Source: Cylindrotheca closterium (Eukaryota; Bacillariophyta; Bacillariophyceae; Bacillariales; Bacillariaceae). Taken from it: a stretch of DNA of 13,778 nucleotides. Position numbers and translations under genes: made by a program. The stretch is from assembly GCA_933822405.4 (NCBI GenBank), contig CAKOGP040001913.1:1-13778 (forward strand), written 5' to 3'. Each line of letters begins with the position of its first letter. Position 1 is the first letter of the stretch. The notes below the pieces were generated by a model. The model was not told the DNA's origin. It saw nothing but the letters and a program-made list of their open reading frames with translations, and searched no databases. Shown one piece after another: positions 1 to 8,560 of the stretch.

Positions 1-1
1 G

Positions 2-3000
2 AGCGATGGGTTCTATAGAAGAGTATTAATACCTCCTGCTGGCACACCATTGCGAACATACCTTGACGAGGCAAAGGCACATATAGAGAAAAATGAGTTC
101 TGGAGAAGACGCCAGTACTACCATGGGGATTTCAATTCTCCCTTGGCGTCTGGCCTTGGAGCAAAACCAGCTCCAGACAAGTTCTATTTGCCAGACATGG
201 TTTGAATCTGGTGTCCAAGGGAACAGTTCCACAGCATAAAGTTCCAGTACACTTGTCCCAGCTGCCAATGCTGCTCAATCATCCAAAAAGAACCAACTTG
301 GAGGCCAGCTTTTGAACAAAATGAGATCTGCTGGGTCTATTGCCACCGCTTGGAATGCAAGAATGATGGTTGTAAAGGGGGCACTTTCAATTCAACCGAC
401 CCTTCATTCCTTGGTATGCTTCCCACTTGTATTGCAGACAGCTTTGAATTCATCTTTCCCCCTCAAGGACCTGGAGTTTCAAGAGTCATGCTTTGTCGTT
501 TGTCACTGCAAATAGACAATCATGTGTTATTTGGAGCATGGGTTCGTGAGGTGAATGATATGATGTGGGAACGGTACTTACAAAAGTCCAATCAATACCT
601 TGAATTGCTGAACGATTGGCTTGAGAAATGGCCTTCTGTCTCAAGCTATGATGGCAGTCCTCCACTGCACTGTACAAGCTATGATGGCAGACCAATAATC
701 CCATACTCGGCATTTGGAGAGGCTGGTCACCACAATGGAATTATGATGACTGAAAACCTCGCCAAAACACTCTTTCGGCTTGTGGAAGGCGGGAAAAGAC
801 TGCAATACAACCAGAATTTGTTTGCAGCATGGCAGGATGAAGGCTTGAGAGCTGATGACACCTTCAAGATTTGCAAGAAAGTCCATGTGACAACGTCAGG
901 AAAGAAGAGAGTGAAACCATTTGCTGGCCTACTGACTCTTTTGTCTCAAAAAGGAAAGATAGTGGCTGCTGTGTTCAAGTCCAGCATGTCACATGACACA
1001 AACACTTGCATTCTTCAAGAGGTAAAGAAAGCGAGAGACTATGTTGGTGCTCCCCGTCTGAGGCTCCTCCAAACTGACAATCCTGTAGGGGAACAAGCTC
1101 CTTACTACACCATATTTCCAGAACTGAAAGAGGGTATAGTGGCTAGGTCCTCGTTGCCTTCCATTGAGATACCACAAACTGATATTGCAGTTCTTGATGA
1201 TGCCACTGCCATCAACAATTACATTTTGACATTTGCTGAATCATTTCCGGGTGATACTGATATCTATTACGGGCTAGATACAGAGTTTGAGAGAGACGGC
1301 CAGAAGCTCACAGTTTTATCATTGGCTTTCTCTCAATCAATCATTGGTGTACCAGTGGCCATTGTTATTCACCTACACAAGATTGCAAAAAGAGACTTTC
1401 CAAATTCTCTGAAGAGGCTCCTGGAGCAGCACAATATGATCCCCACTGGACGTCTGATTGGCGGAGAAGGATGGAGCTGTACAACTTGTGTAGAACTGAT
1501 AGGGGTATTGAACGATATGGACTGAAAGACTTGATGGAAGAGTATCTTCTATGCACATATCCAATGAACAAGTCTGATGCGCAGTCGTCAAGCTATGTAA
1601 AGGCTAAACTATCACCTACAGATGTGCAATACTGTGCTCTGGATGCAGTTGTCTCATTATGGGTTTGTCACAGGGCATTGGCATCGTTAGCACAAGGAGG
1701 CCAACTTGTTGATCCACATCCAACTTTGCAAGTAGGGAAACGCTGCATCGTTACACACAACACAAAGGACATTGCTGCCGGTACTCTTCGGTTTGTTGGA
1801 ACCAGAGGAGAGCAGAGATCATGGAACAGAAAAACATTAGGTAGGGCGGATTGCATGGTTGCTATTGAAAGTCCGATTGATGAAGCGTTTGAACCAAAAA
1901 GAAGGCATTCATCCTGGCCACAAACGGCAAAAACACTAGGAGAGCTGAAGAGAAGTCTTCATACTTTTGAACTGACAGTGAAAGTCAATCAAATCAAGAT
2001 CCTTTTGGATGACTATCAACCATCTTGCACGCCAGCCATGGTAGGCGATGCTACTGTCCAACCTTTCCAAGTCGACAAGAGCTATCTTGATGGGCTACTA
2101 CAGGAACACCAGGCCAGCAACAACAGTACACCAATGGTGCCAATGCAGGTTGATATCATTGGCCAGGAGGATGACACTGAGGACAGGGCTGCTGCTGGCC
2201 TTGAAGCAGAGATCCACAAGGACAGTGAGACTGGTTTGCTTTTGACAAAGTCAGTGAGGGATCTTTTTCACCAATTTCACAACATACCACTGTCAGAGAA
2301 AGCGGATGAAGCGGAACATGTCTGCCAGTTCCTCCTTGCTGAAACTTGGATCAACGATGAGCACGATTATGCAAATGTTGTCAAAGTGGTCCTTAGCAAA
2401 GGTGAAACGGATCTTGCTTCCCACGAGTTCTTCCAAAGGGAGTATTGGCGAAAACAAGTCAGACGAAACACCCCACTCCCGAAGGATCATGCTAATAACA
2501 TTCGAGCTGTGCAATATGAAATATGGACCAACAGGGCATTTGAGAGGATTCGCACCAAGCCTTTAGAACAATGGTTTGAAGAGTTTGTTGCCAATGCAGA
2601 GAATGGCTTGTACTACATACCTCCAGACATGAAATTCTACAGAGTTGACAGAATCGATGCAGATGGATTGAAAATATATCTGACTGACTTCGGAACCAAT
2701 CTAAATGAGTCTCTACACCAAAAGTATGCTGACCTAGTGGGAACATTTGCAGTGGGAGTCGAAACTGCAGATATCCTATTAGTCCTGAGGTCGTTCCGCT
2801 TCAACATTGCTGCAGGAATTGCAAGATGCGGTGAGCCGGATTTTTGCACTGACAGACATGACATTGTGGACAAAACTCAACACTGGCTGATGCACATCTT
2901 GCCACATTAGCCTGGCCCACACACAAGAACTTGCTGGACTTCAGTCCACCGGAAACAGCAGTCCTAGTGGGCATTCGTCCCCTTCCATTAAATGAAAACA

Positions 3001-3077
3001 ATGTGAGAAAAGCGGAGGCTCCACATTCCGGTCTATCTAAAGATCTCTCGTACCTGTCACAAGTTTCAGTCGATTAA
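2..3077 (+). pseudogene. Decayed gene: Cys-rich domain, possible DDE-like domain and DEDDy 3'-5' exonuclease
   Basis: The reading frame is open at the left edge, so the true start lies outside the window. It runs in one frame to about 1465, in a second frame to about 2885, and in a third to TAA 3075-3077. An in-frame TGA lies at 203-205 between 'LPDMV' and 'IWCPREQF', where Trp is the likely original. A segment at about 250-395 has CPSC, CC, YCH and CKNDGC cysteines, suggesting zinc binding. The stretch around 890-1130 has 'AGLLTLLSQKG' and 'LLQTDNP', which may be a degenerate DDE/RNase-H-like domain (inference). The exonuclease motif I is DTEF at 1277-1288, and motif III is YCALD at 1630-1644, the YxxxD of DEDDy (RNase D/WRN-type) nucleases. 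Such enzymes remove nucleotides from 3' ends. Motif II falls at the first frame change and appears damaged. The C-terminal region, about 2250-2870, is unrecognised. The exonuclease call is firm; the product cannot be made intact. Confidence 0.72.
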
Positions 3078-3120
3078 AATAAATCGATCTGTGTGCCGCT
3101 GTCTGCTTTTAGGTACGAGA
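3046..3120. repeat. 10-bp perfect inverted repeat spanning the stop codon, with possible intron ends
   Basis: The sequence tctcgtacct at 3046-3055 is the exact reverse complement of aggtacgaga at 3111-3120. A short inner pair, cgatt at 3071-3075 and aatcg at 3082-3086, lies between the arms. The TAA stop of the exonuclease gene (3075-3077) sits in the loop. The arms also contain a possible GT donor at 3050 and an AG acceptor at 3111-3112 preceded by a pyrimidine-rich stretch (gtctgctttt). This would define a 63-bp intron, a reasonable size for a diatom. The hairpin is seen directly; a splice or RNA-structure role is inference. Confidence 0.4.
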
Positions 3121-3692
3121 ACCACCTCGTTTAATTGCAGTACAGCCGGGCAATGAACCTCACGAATTGTCTTTGTTGTGGATTTCTTGACACCGGAAGC
3201 AAAAGACAACAAGTGGGGGAAGCACGGGTTCAGCGGATGCCCAGCACTTGACTCCTTTTAGTTTCCAATAGGGCTGGAAAACCAAAATATAGAACCACCG
3301 AAATTAAAATAGACTCCAATACCCTTGTACCGTTGGGTTTCCCCGTAGTCATCGACAGTGATGGGTATGGACGCCCAATTAAAGTTCAGTTGACTTTGAA
3401 ACGCGGCAGCTATAAAATCTTTGAGATTGATAAACCAGAGGAAAGAGGTAAAACTCTGGTCTTTGACTGCAGGTGTCGGAAAGGACTGGGCCAGATCGCA
3501 AGTGTGGGTGTTGCAATGGGCCGAAATGCCGATGAATTGGCAGAGACTTGTGCAATTGCTTCTGAGGGAAGCAGAGGACGTTTTTCTGTGGGAAAAACGG
3601 CAGCAGTTCAAATGAAGGCTACCGTGCTATTGCACACGCATGCAATCAATCGTTCGTGTCCGGGATCGGCCTTCGCGGAAGCCTGTCGATGA
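3113..3692 (+). pseudogene. Degraded coding remnant, unknown family
   Basis: Three consecutive open stretches in different frames read like protein. The first begins at 3113 (VREPPRLIAVQPGNEPHE) in the second frame. The next runs from about 3166 (IVFVVDFLTPEAKDN) to a TAG near 3255 in the first frame. The last is an open stretch of about 147 codons in the third frame, ending at 3692, that includes 'GYGRPIKVQLTLKRG' and 'VGVAMGRNADELAE'. It has no good ATG start. The composition (charged residues alternating with hydrophobic ones) looks coding rather than random, but I recognise no domain. It may be the tail of the exonuclease gene just upstream, reached through an intron or frameshifts, or a fragment of another mobile gene. 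The gap from 3693 to 3860 is AT-rich, and I see nothing in it. Confidence 0.3.
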
Positions 3693-3860
3693 AACAACGA
3701 TAACAACACTCTTTTTAAGAATACAATTTGATCTACATTACTATCTTTAACATCTACTACTTTGTAAGTCAACACTCTCGTAATAATGTAACGATTACAT
3801 TTATATGGTTTATCAGATCCAGCAATAACTGCCAAAAGTTATCCGACGAACGAAACGAAA

Positions 3861-3940
3861 ATGAAACGTATTGAAATGTATTGAAATGTATTGAAATGTA
3901 TTGAAACGTATTGAAACGTATTGAAATGTATTGAAATACA
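3861..3940. repeat. 10-bp tandem repeat, 8 copies
   Basis: Eight head-to-tail copies of a 10-bp unit with consensus TTGAAAYGTA. The first copy starts with A instead of T and the last ends in TACA. The Y position alternates between T and C across copies. The exact 10-bp period, close to one DNA helical turn, would put the same face of every unit on one side of the helix. This is visible directly; no function is shown. Confidence 0.95.
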
Positions 3941-4023
3941 ATGCCATCAAACGTTATGAACGTAATAATGAACATAATTGTAAATGCGAAATGACAGCAA
4001 ATGTTATGAACCTTATGATGAAC
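3941..4023. repeat. Imperfect direct repeat, 33 bp at 50-bp spacing
   Basis: The segment 3941-3973 (atgccatcaaacgttatgaa...) is repeated with several mismatches at 3991-4023 (atgacagcaaatgttatgaa...). The copies start 50 bp apart and fill the space between the 10-bp array and the 35-bp array. Together the three repeat types form a continuous block just upstream of the copia gag. Confidence 0.75.
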
Positions 4024-4236
4024 GGTGCTGAGCAACACCAACGAAAACTGTCACAAATGATGGTGCTGAGCAACACCAACGAAAACTGCCACGAATGGTG
4101 CTGAGCAACACCAACGAAAACTGCCACAAATGGTGCTGAGCAACACCAACAAAAACTGCCACGAATGGTGCTAAACAACACCAACGAAAACTGTTACGAA
4201 TTGTGCTGAACAACACCAATGAAAACTGTTACAAAT
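4024..4236. repeat. 35-bp minisatellite, 6 copies, each with a near-palindrome
   Basis: Six tandem copies begin at 4024, 4062, 4097, 4132, 4167 and 4202. Spacing is 35 bp except for the first unit, which is 38 bp because of an extra 'gat'. Each unit begins with the 16-bp near-palindrome GGTGCTGAGCAACACC (one mismatched pair), followed by AACGAAAACTGYYACRAAT. The last two copies are the most diverged. The array ends 49 bp before the gag ATG, so it may lie in the 5' LTR or leader of the element. Repeated elements in LTR U3 regions often act as enhancers, but that role here is inference. Confidence 0.93.
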
Positions 4237-4285
4237 AAAAGAAATGTGAAGTAACAATTTGATGTACGACATTGATACAGGCAAC

Positions 4286-5825
4286 ATGGCCGCCGTTCCT
4301 CCTTTCTTCACTGTACATGACGACATGGTCATCTGTGGCATTGACAATGTCACCCTTTTCCAAGGACACACAAGCCAAGAGAATTGCTTATGAAATATTC
4401 TTGGACGATTTCACCACAACGATGGATAGCACTATTGACGAACTAAACAAAGAGTTCAAGACCCTTGCAGGATTGACGATCGCGCAAGGACAGATACGCT
4501 TGATGCCAGGTATCAAAAAGAACATCCGCGCATTCATCCAATGGTGCAGAGACGAGATTTGCATGGGACGAGACCCTACCACAACACCATTTCCTGTCGT
4601 TGATGCAGCTAAACTGCTCAGACGCATGAAAACACATGAGCAATACGTGTATGGCTCCAAGTTGATGTCGCAACAAGCGCTACCGCAAGATTTCACCAAC
4701 AATGTCCAATGGGAAGATTGGTGCCCAACATTCGAAAATTACCTCCGCACCATACCAGGAAGAGACGGTGTGCCACTGAGCTACATTGTGAGAATGAACG
4801 ATACAGGAATACTCACCCTGCACGAAGATTTCTTTGAAATCTACTTCAACATGGCACCACACATTGGCGAAGCATACGTTATGGATAACGCCACAGTACT
4901 AGTCCTTCTAAGCAAGTTTATCGTGGGGAATACCAAAGCTGAGGCGACCCTCCAAGCCATCAACATTGCAGGCAATGGAAGAGAAGCATTCAACGCACTA
5001 CGTACCCACTATGAAGGCAAAGGGATACTAGCCAGCGATATTGTTGAAGCTGAACACACCATCAAAGAACTGTGTTACGTTGGTGAAAAACCAAAAATGA
5101 ACTGGACCATGTTTGAACAAATGCTAAAGAAAGCATGTGCAGCATGCGACAAACATGAGGGGAGAGAAGTCCATTCAGACGCAATGAAACTGCGTAGCCT
5201 ACAAGGCAAGGTTACAGCACCATTTCTACAACTGAACAAGACGGCAATTGATACGGAAATTGGCAAAAGACCGATGTTGATGACCTTCACGACAGCATTA
5301 CGAATCTACCAAACTGCAGTGAGAGAAAAGTTTCCCCAAGGAACCAGCAATGCAACCGATAGGGGACGATACTTGAGCGAAACTAGAGCTGACAACAATC
5401 GCGACAGAAGCAGGAGCCAAAACAATGGAGGAGGCAACAAACGTTGCGACGTAGAAGAGATTACTCTGAGTAATGGAGAGAAGATCTGGTACCATCCTAG
5501 CTACCGTTTCTCTCCAACACACCTACAAGCGTTTATCAATAAACAACGTGAACGCATGGCGAAGGAAAGAGCCCCATACAGAAAAAGTCAAGGATTGCCA
5601 GCAAGAAGAACAACAAGACAGGCCGCACAAATACAATAAGTGGAAACGCAGCTGGCGGAATTGCGAGCCGAGGTAGCATTGATGAGATCCAACAACGTTC
5701 CTGCTACGATTCCAGCCAAAGCAGCCACGCAGATATCACAAGTGACTATTGGAACGACTGGAAGTACAGCAATGGGCGGACGCAACCAACAGGCAAGCAA
5801 CCAACAGGCAAGCGGGAGGACCTGA
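4286..5825 (+). pseudogene. gag: copia Gag (decayed)
   Basis: This encodes the structural Gag of a copia retrotransposon, which forms the cytoplasmic virus-like particle around element RNA. The likely start is ATG 4286 (context gcaacATGGc, A at -3 and G at +4), beginning MAAVPPFFTVHDDM. That frame stops at TGA 4391-4393. The rest of Gag reads in the next frame, so an indel lies at about 4355-4385. From there the frame is open to TAA 5637-5639 and then, still in frame, through 'MGGRNQQAS' to TGA 5823-5825. Supporting motifs include 'IRLMPGIKKNIRAF', 'FTNNVQWEDWCPTF' and 'PGRDGVPLSYIVR'. The C-terminal part is rich in Arg, Asn and Lys (about 5390-5630), fitting nucleic acid binding. No CCHC zinc knuckle is visible. 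Programmed readthrough at TAA is unlikely because a second stop follows in the same frame. Confidence 0.82.
5782..5811 (+). repeat. 15-bp in-frame tandem duplication
   Basis: The 15-mer gcaaccaacaggcaa occurs twice head to tail at 5782-5796 and 5797-5811. It duplicates five codons (NQQAS) in the Gag C-terminal region without changing frame. This is consistent with replication slippage. Confidence 0.9.
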
Positions 5826-6843
5826 AACGCGATAAGTGAGATCAGACGAATCGTAAGGGTGATCTCATCCAGCACAGCCGCATCCCAGCGACCAGTGCAA
5901 CAACCAACACCAGGAACGACGGCAAGCAATGAGATGGATACTAACGCCGACACTTGTTGCCTTGGCAAGAACTTTGTTATCATGAGCTACACACCAAGAT
6001 TGGCGGATGTGTACGCGTACGACCCAGCTCTACCACCAACCAATGTACCAATTGTATCTGGAGCGACCGCTCATAACTGCCCACAGAGCGGCACCACGTT
6101 TATATTGATATTCAACAAAGCACTTTACTATGGGAACCGGTTAGATCATTCATTGATCAACCCAAACCAAGTCCGCAAGTTCGGAATTCCCCTATGGGAT
6201 AATCCGTTTGATGAGATGAGGAATATTGGCATCGATACCAAGCCAATATTTGTTGCACTCAAGGCAAAGGGGACAAAGTTACTATTCGATTCAAGGGCTC
6301 CAACTGATCGAGAACTCGCGAATTGCCCCCACATTGATATGACGAGCAAAGTGCTTTGGAATCCAGGTACCGTCCAACTTGGGAAAGTCTCAATTGTCCA
6401 CAAAGACACAATAGATGACCCAAGATCCAACAAAGCTGAATTGAGACAATTGGATCCAATCATGCAAGGAATGAACGAATGGCGCACGGTACAGCAGACG
6501 ATGGTTGATGGGGAGAGATTCTTCCAACAAGTTGGACGAATGGACGATGATGCACGATTCGCAGACGTACCTGTGAGACCGTCCTTTGTATCCACGGAAC
6601 GACACACCAAAGCAACGGCAGAGAAGCTATCTGAACGACTGGGAATCGGTTTGCACAGAGCACTAGCCACCTTGAGATCGACACTACAAAGGGGGACGCG
6701 ATCCGCCATACTACCACTAGCAAGGAGGTACCGAGCAGACCGCATGTTCCTAAGACCAAGACTGAAAGGCAAGTTCTCAACCGACACGGCCTATTTCAAT
6801 CACAAGTCGATACGAGGCAACATTGCAAGCATATTTCCACAAG
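5826..6843 (+). pseudogene. pol: copia Pol, N-terminal part: protease-like motif and start of integrase
   Basis: This continues the Gag frame after TGA 5823-5825. DTNADT at 5937-5954, followed by CCLGKNFVI, matches the D-[ST]-x-A protease-type motif of copia elements, which cleaves the polyprotein. Next come 'SGATAHN', 'LDHSLINPNQVRKFGIPLWD' and, near 6590-6780, the pre-integrase stretch 'TERHTKATAEKLSERLGIG' and 'QRGTRSAILPLARRYRADRM'. The first integrase catalytic Asp is probably in FSTDTAY (6783-6785). The frame then runs out at the target-site duplication. The TGA codon after 6844 belongs to the inserted LINE. The upstream copy of the duplication reads one base out of frame compared with the downstream copy, so a small indel also lies near 6815-6832. 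A canonical HHCC finger is not obvious. Confidence 0.8.
6832..6843. repeat. Target-site duplication, left copy
   Basis: The 12-mer tatttccacaag is identical to 8549-8560. The two copies flank the LINE insertion exactly and lie in the copia integrase coding sequence. Confidence 0.88.
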
Positions 6844-7303
6844 ATATATATAACTGATGCATTAATCGTATTAAAACTATCTCAAGTTTCTAGATTGCCG
6901 TTAACGGCTGCCATGGCCATTTACCATACGGAGGTGAGTCCAGTACTGTTGAACCAGTTTGAGGCATCCAATCCCAGGGAAGTTGCTCTATTGCATATTA
7001 CATTGCACCCTTGCACATGTAGAGACGATCTTGCCATTCGAGGCGGCGTATTTTTATTTGGTTTTTGTGTTTTTTGAAGGTGGTGGTGGGCATGGTTGTG
7101 TAGCAGGTGAGAAGCCACTTGTTCTTGCGCCCTACTGCCGTGGGTGTATCAATCCAAGTGAATGGAGAGCGTCCCAATGGCACAGTGTTCCAGAACAATG
7201 TAGCCACCATCTACGTGACAGACTGCAGGTCCCTAGTCCTGTGATCGACAGAGGGAGAGTGAAACATAGAGGGAGCAGATAGATGGCCGAGACATCTGTC
7301 TGT
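6844..7303 (-). other. LINE 3' untranslated region and tail
   Basis: About 460 bp lie between the LINE ORF stop and the left insertion border. No ORF here looks real. The terminal 120 bp (6850-6964) share seven colinear identical blocks with 13656-13778 at the right end of the window, suggesting a conserved LINE 3' end recognised by the reverse transcriptase. On the minus strand the stretch contains an A/C-rich segment (about 7040-7080) followed by the conserved end and a TA-repeat tail. Confidence 0.65.
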
Positions 7304-8548
7304 TTATGGACTTGCGCCGGGTGGCCGGGTCGATGTTGGGTTGGCGGGTCGCGCCAGGTCAAAAATCATCTGGCGTTGCCTGGCTAGAGAGCGACGGTTG
7401 ATCGCTCTCTCACGGGAGACAAGGCGCAGCCAATGTTGACAATCTTCGAGTGATTTGTTGAGGACAGTTTTGCGGGAGTCCCGAAAGAGGTACTGCGAGC
7501 GTGGGGGGATATCCATCAGGCCCATGGCGAACTGTTCGCGGATGCCGATGTCAATCTCCCGCTTGCGAGCCGTGTACCAGGAGCTGTCTTCAGAGTGGGC
7601 AAGCCGGTTTTGGTCTTTCCACATGTAGTGCCCGATCCGGATCAGTTGCTGGATCAGGCGGGAGGCCCAAAGGTTGGCAGACTTCTTGGAGCCAATGTAG
7701 GAGAAGTGAAGGGCCTGCAGGTGTCGCCAGTTGGGGGACACTAGGCCTTCAAGGAGGCCCTGGGCCCCAAGCGTGGCTTGGGAAGAGATGGCACTTTGGA
7801 AGAGGTGGGGATGGCGGGACCAGGCTCGGACGGTGGGGACGCCCAAGGAAGGCTGACGGACTGTCTTCAGGTATTCGAAGAGGAAGGCTTCGATCTCTGG
7901 GGCAGTCTGCTGAGTCTGCATCCAGGTCCGGAAGGCCAGATGGCGTTTTGACCATTCTGCAGCTGCAGTAGGAGCAGAACAGCGTGGGACATGGAGGTGA
8001 TCTTCCACGGGGCAGGAGGAGCATCTGGGGCAGGAGCTCTTCGCCGAACGGTTCCAAATGGCCAAGAATTTTCCCACACCTGTCATACCGGAGATATGCT
8101 TGGGTGTCCAGCGTTGGAGATTTGCTGGGAGGGCCTTCATGGCGCGTGCAAGAGACAACCAATCGACCTCCCGGATGGACTGCTTGGAGAGGCGGTCCTT
8201 GGAGGACCAATACGTACGAAGGGCAGGAAGAGAGACCAGCTCCATGATGTGAGCCTGATCCAGTTTGGAAGACTTAACACCATCAATGAATAAAGACACA
8301 GGTTCATGGAAGAAGCGGGGGTTGGAGGCGGCAGAACGGCCTGTAGACTCCAGCAGGCGGCAGTAGGACTGTGCTTTGGAGTCCACTTCCACATTGCGCT
8401 GCTCCCACCAGTCCAGTTGGGAGAAAGGCCGGTGCTTGTCCAAGTGGCCTTTAACATGGCGCCGATGAACTTGGAGGGGAAGGTGGCGAAGCAAGGCCCG
8501 GATGGTGGAGGCCAGATCAAACTGAGCACCAGACGATGACAGGTGGAC
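7304..8548 (-). pseudogene. LINE ORF2 C-terminal fragment: RNase H end and zinc-knuckle-like domain
   Basis: The remaining 414 codons of a LINE polyprotein read without interruption from the truncation point at 8548 to TAA at 7304-7306. The N-terminal end carries RHVKGHLDKH and NVEVDSKAQ, which match the C-terminal half of a retroelement RNase H domain (VKGH followed by the final catalytic Asp in NxxxD). The first three catalytic residues, the reverse transcriptase and the endonuclease are missing. A middle segment has 'TPKHISGMTGVGKFLAIWN' and then CPRCSSCPVEDHLHVPRC, a CxxC...H...C cluster like the zinc knuckle at the end of many LINE proteins. The remaining C-terminal region is rich in Trp, Arg and Gln. 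The open frame can be extended to 8584, but those extra codons are antisense copia sequence. The lack of stops contrasts with the riddled copia around it, suggesting a younger insertion. It is inactive by truncation. Confidence 0.82.
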
Positions 8549-8560
8549 TATTTCCACAAG
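8549..8560. repeat. Target-site duplication, right copy
   Basis: The 12-mer tatttccacaag is identical to 6832-6843. In this copy the copia frame reads YFHK and continues into the integrase core. Confidence 0.88.

Larger units (their letters stand above)
6844..8548 (-). mobile_element. 5'-truncated non-LTR (LINE) retrotransposon
   Basis: This 1705-bp insertion splits the copia integrase and is bounded by the 12-bp duplication. Its coding strand is minus. The 3' end at the left border has a short simple-sequence tail (tatatatat on the minus strand) instead of poly(A). The right border cuts into the RNase H domain of the LINE ORF, which is the usual outcome of incomplete target-primed reverse transcription. 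The duplication, the truncation at the 5' end and the tail at the 3' end agree on orientation and mechanism. Confidence 0.85.

Noticed and set aside
203..205. Selenocysteine or readthrough at TGA
   Set aside because: No SECIS-like structure was sought out or seen, the likely ancestral residue is Trp, and the gene has other disabling changes.
4024..4236. CRISPR-like array
   Set aside because: The 35-bp units are directly adjacent with no unique spacers, and the context is eukaryotic.
4237..4285. tRNA primer binding site before gag (attgatacagg)
   Set aside because: It only loosely resembles an initiator-Met primer site, and no LTR end of the form CA sits next to it.
3769..4371. Overlapping minus-strand ORFs across the repeat arrays (VLLSTI- and WCCSAP-type repeats)
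   Set aside because: They are translations of the tandem repeats in several frames at once. The 35-bp unit is not a multiple of three, so no frame is favoured and no protein is implied.
5637..5825. Programmed stop readthrough between gag and pol
   Set aside because: A second stop in the same frame follows at 5823 and many more occur downstream, so decay explains the pattern.
6146..6787. 213-codon minus-strand ORF
   Set aside because: It is antisense to the copia protease/integrase region, which carries clear family motifs on the plus strand.
7501..8539. Several plus-strand ORFs of 60-156 codons
   Set aside because: They are antisense to the LINE ORF with its RNase H and zinc-knuckle motifs. 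High GC content keeps these frames open by chance.
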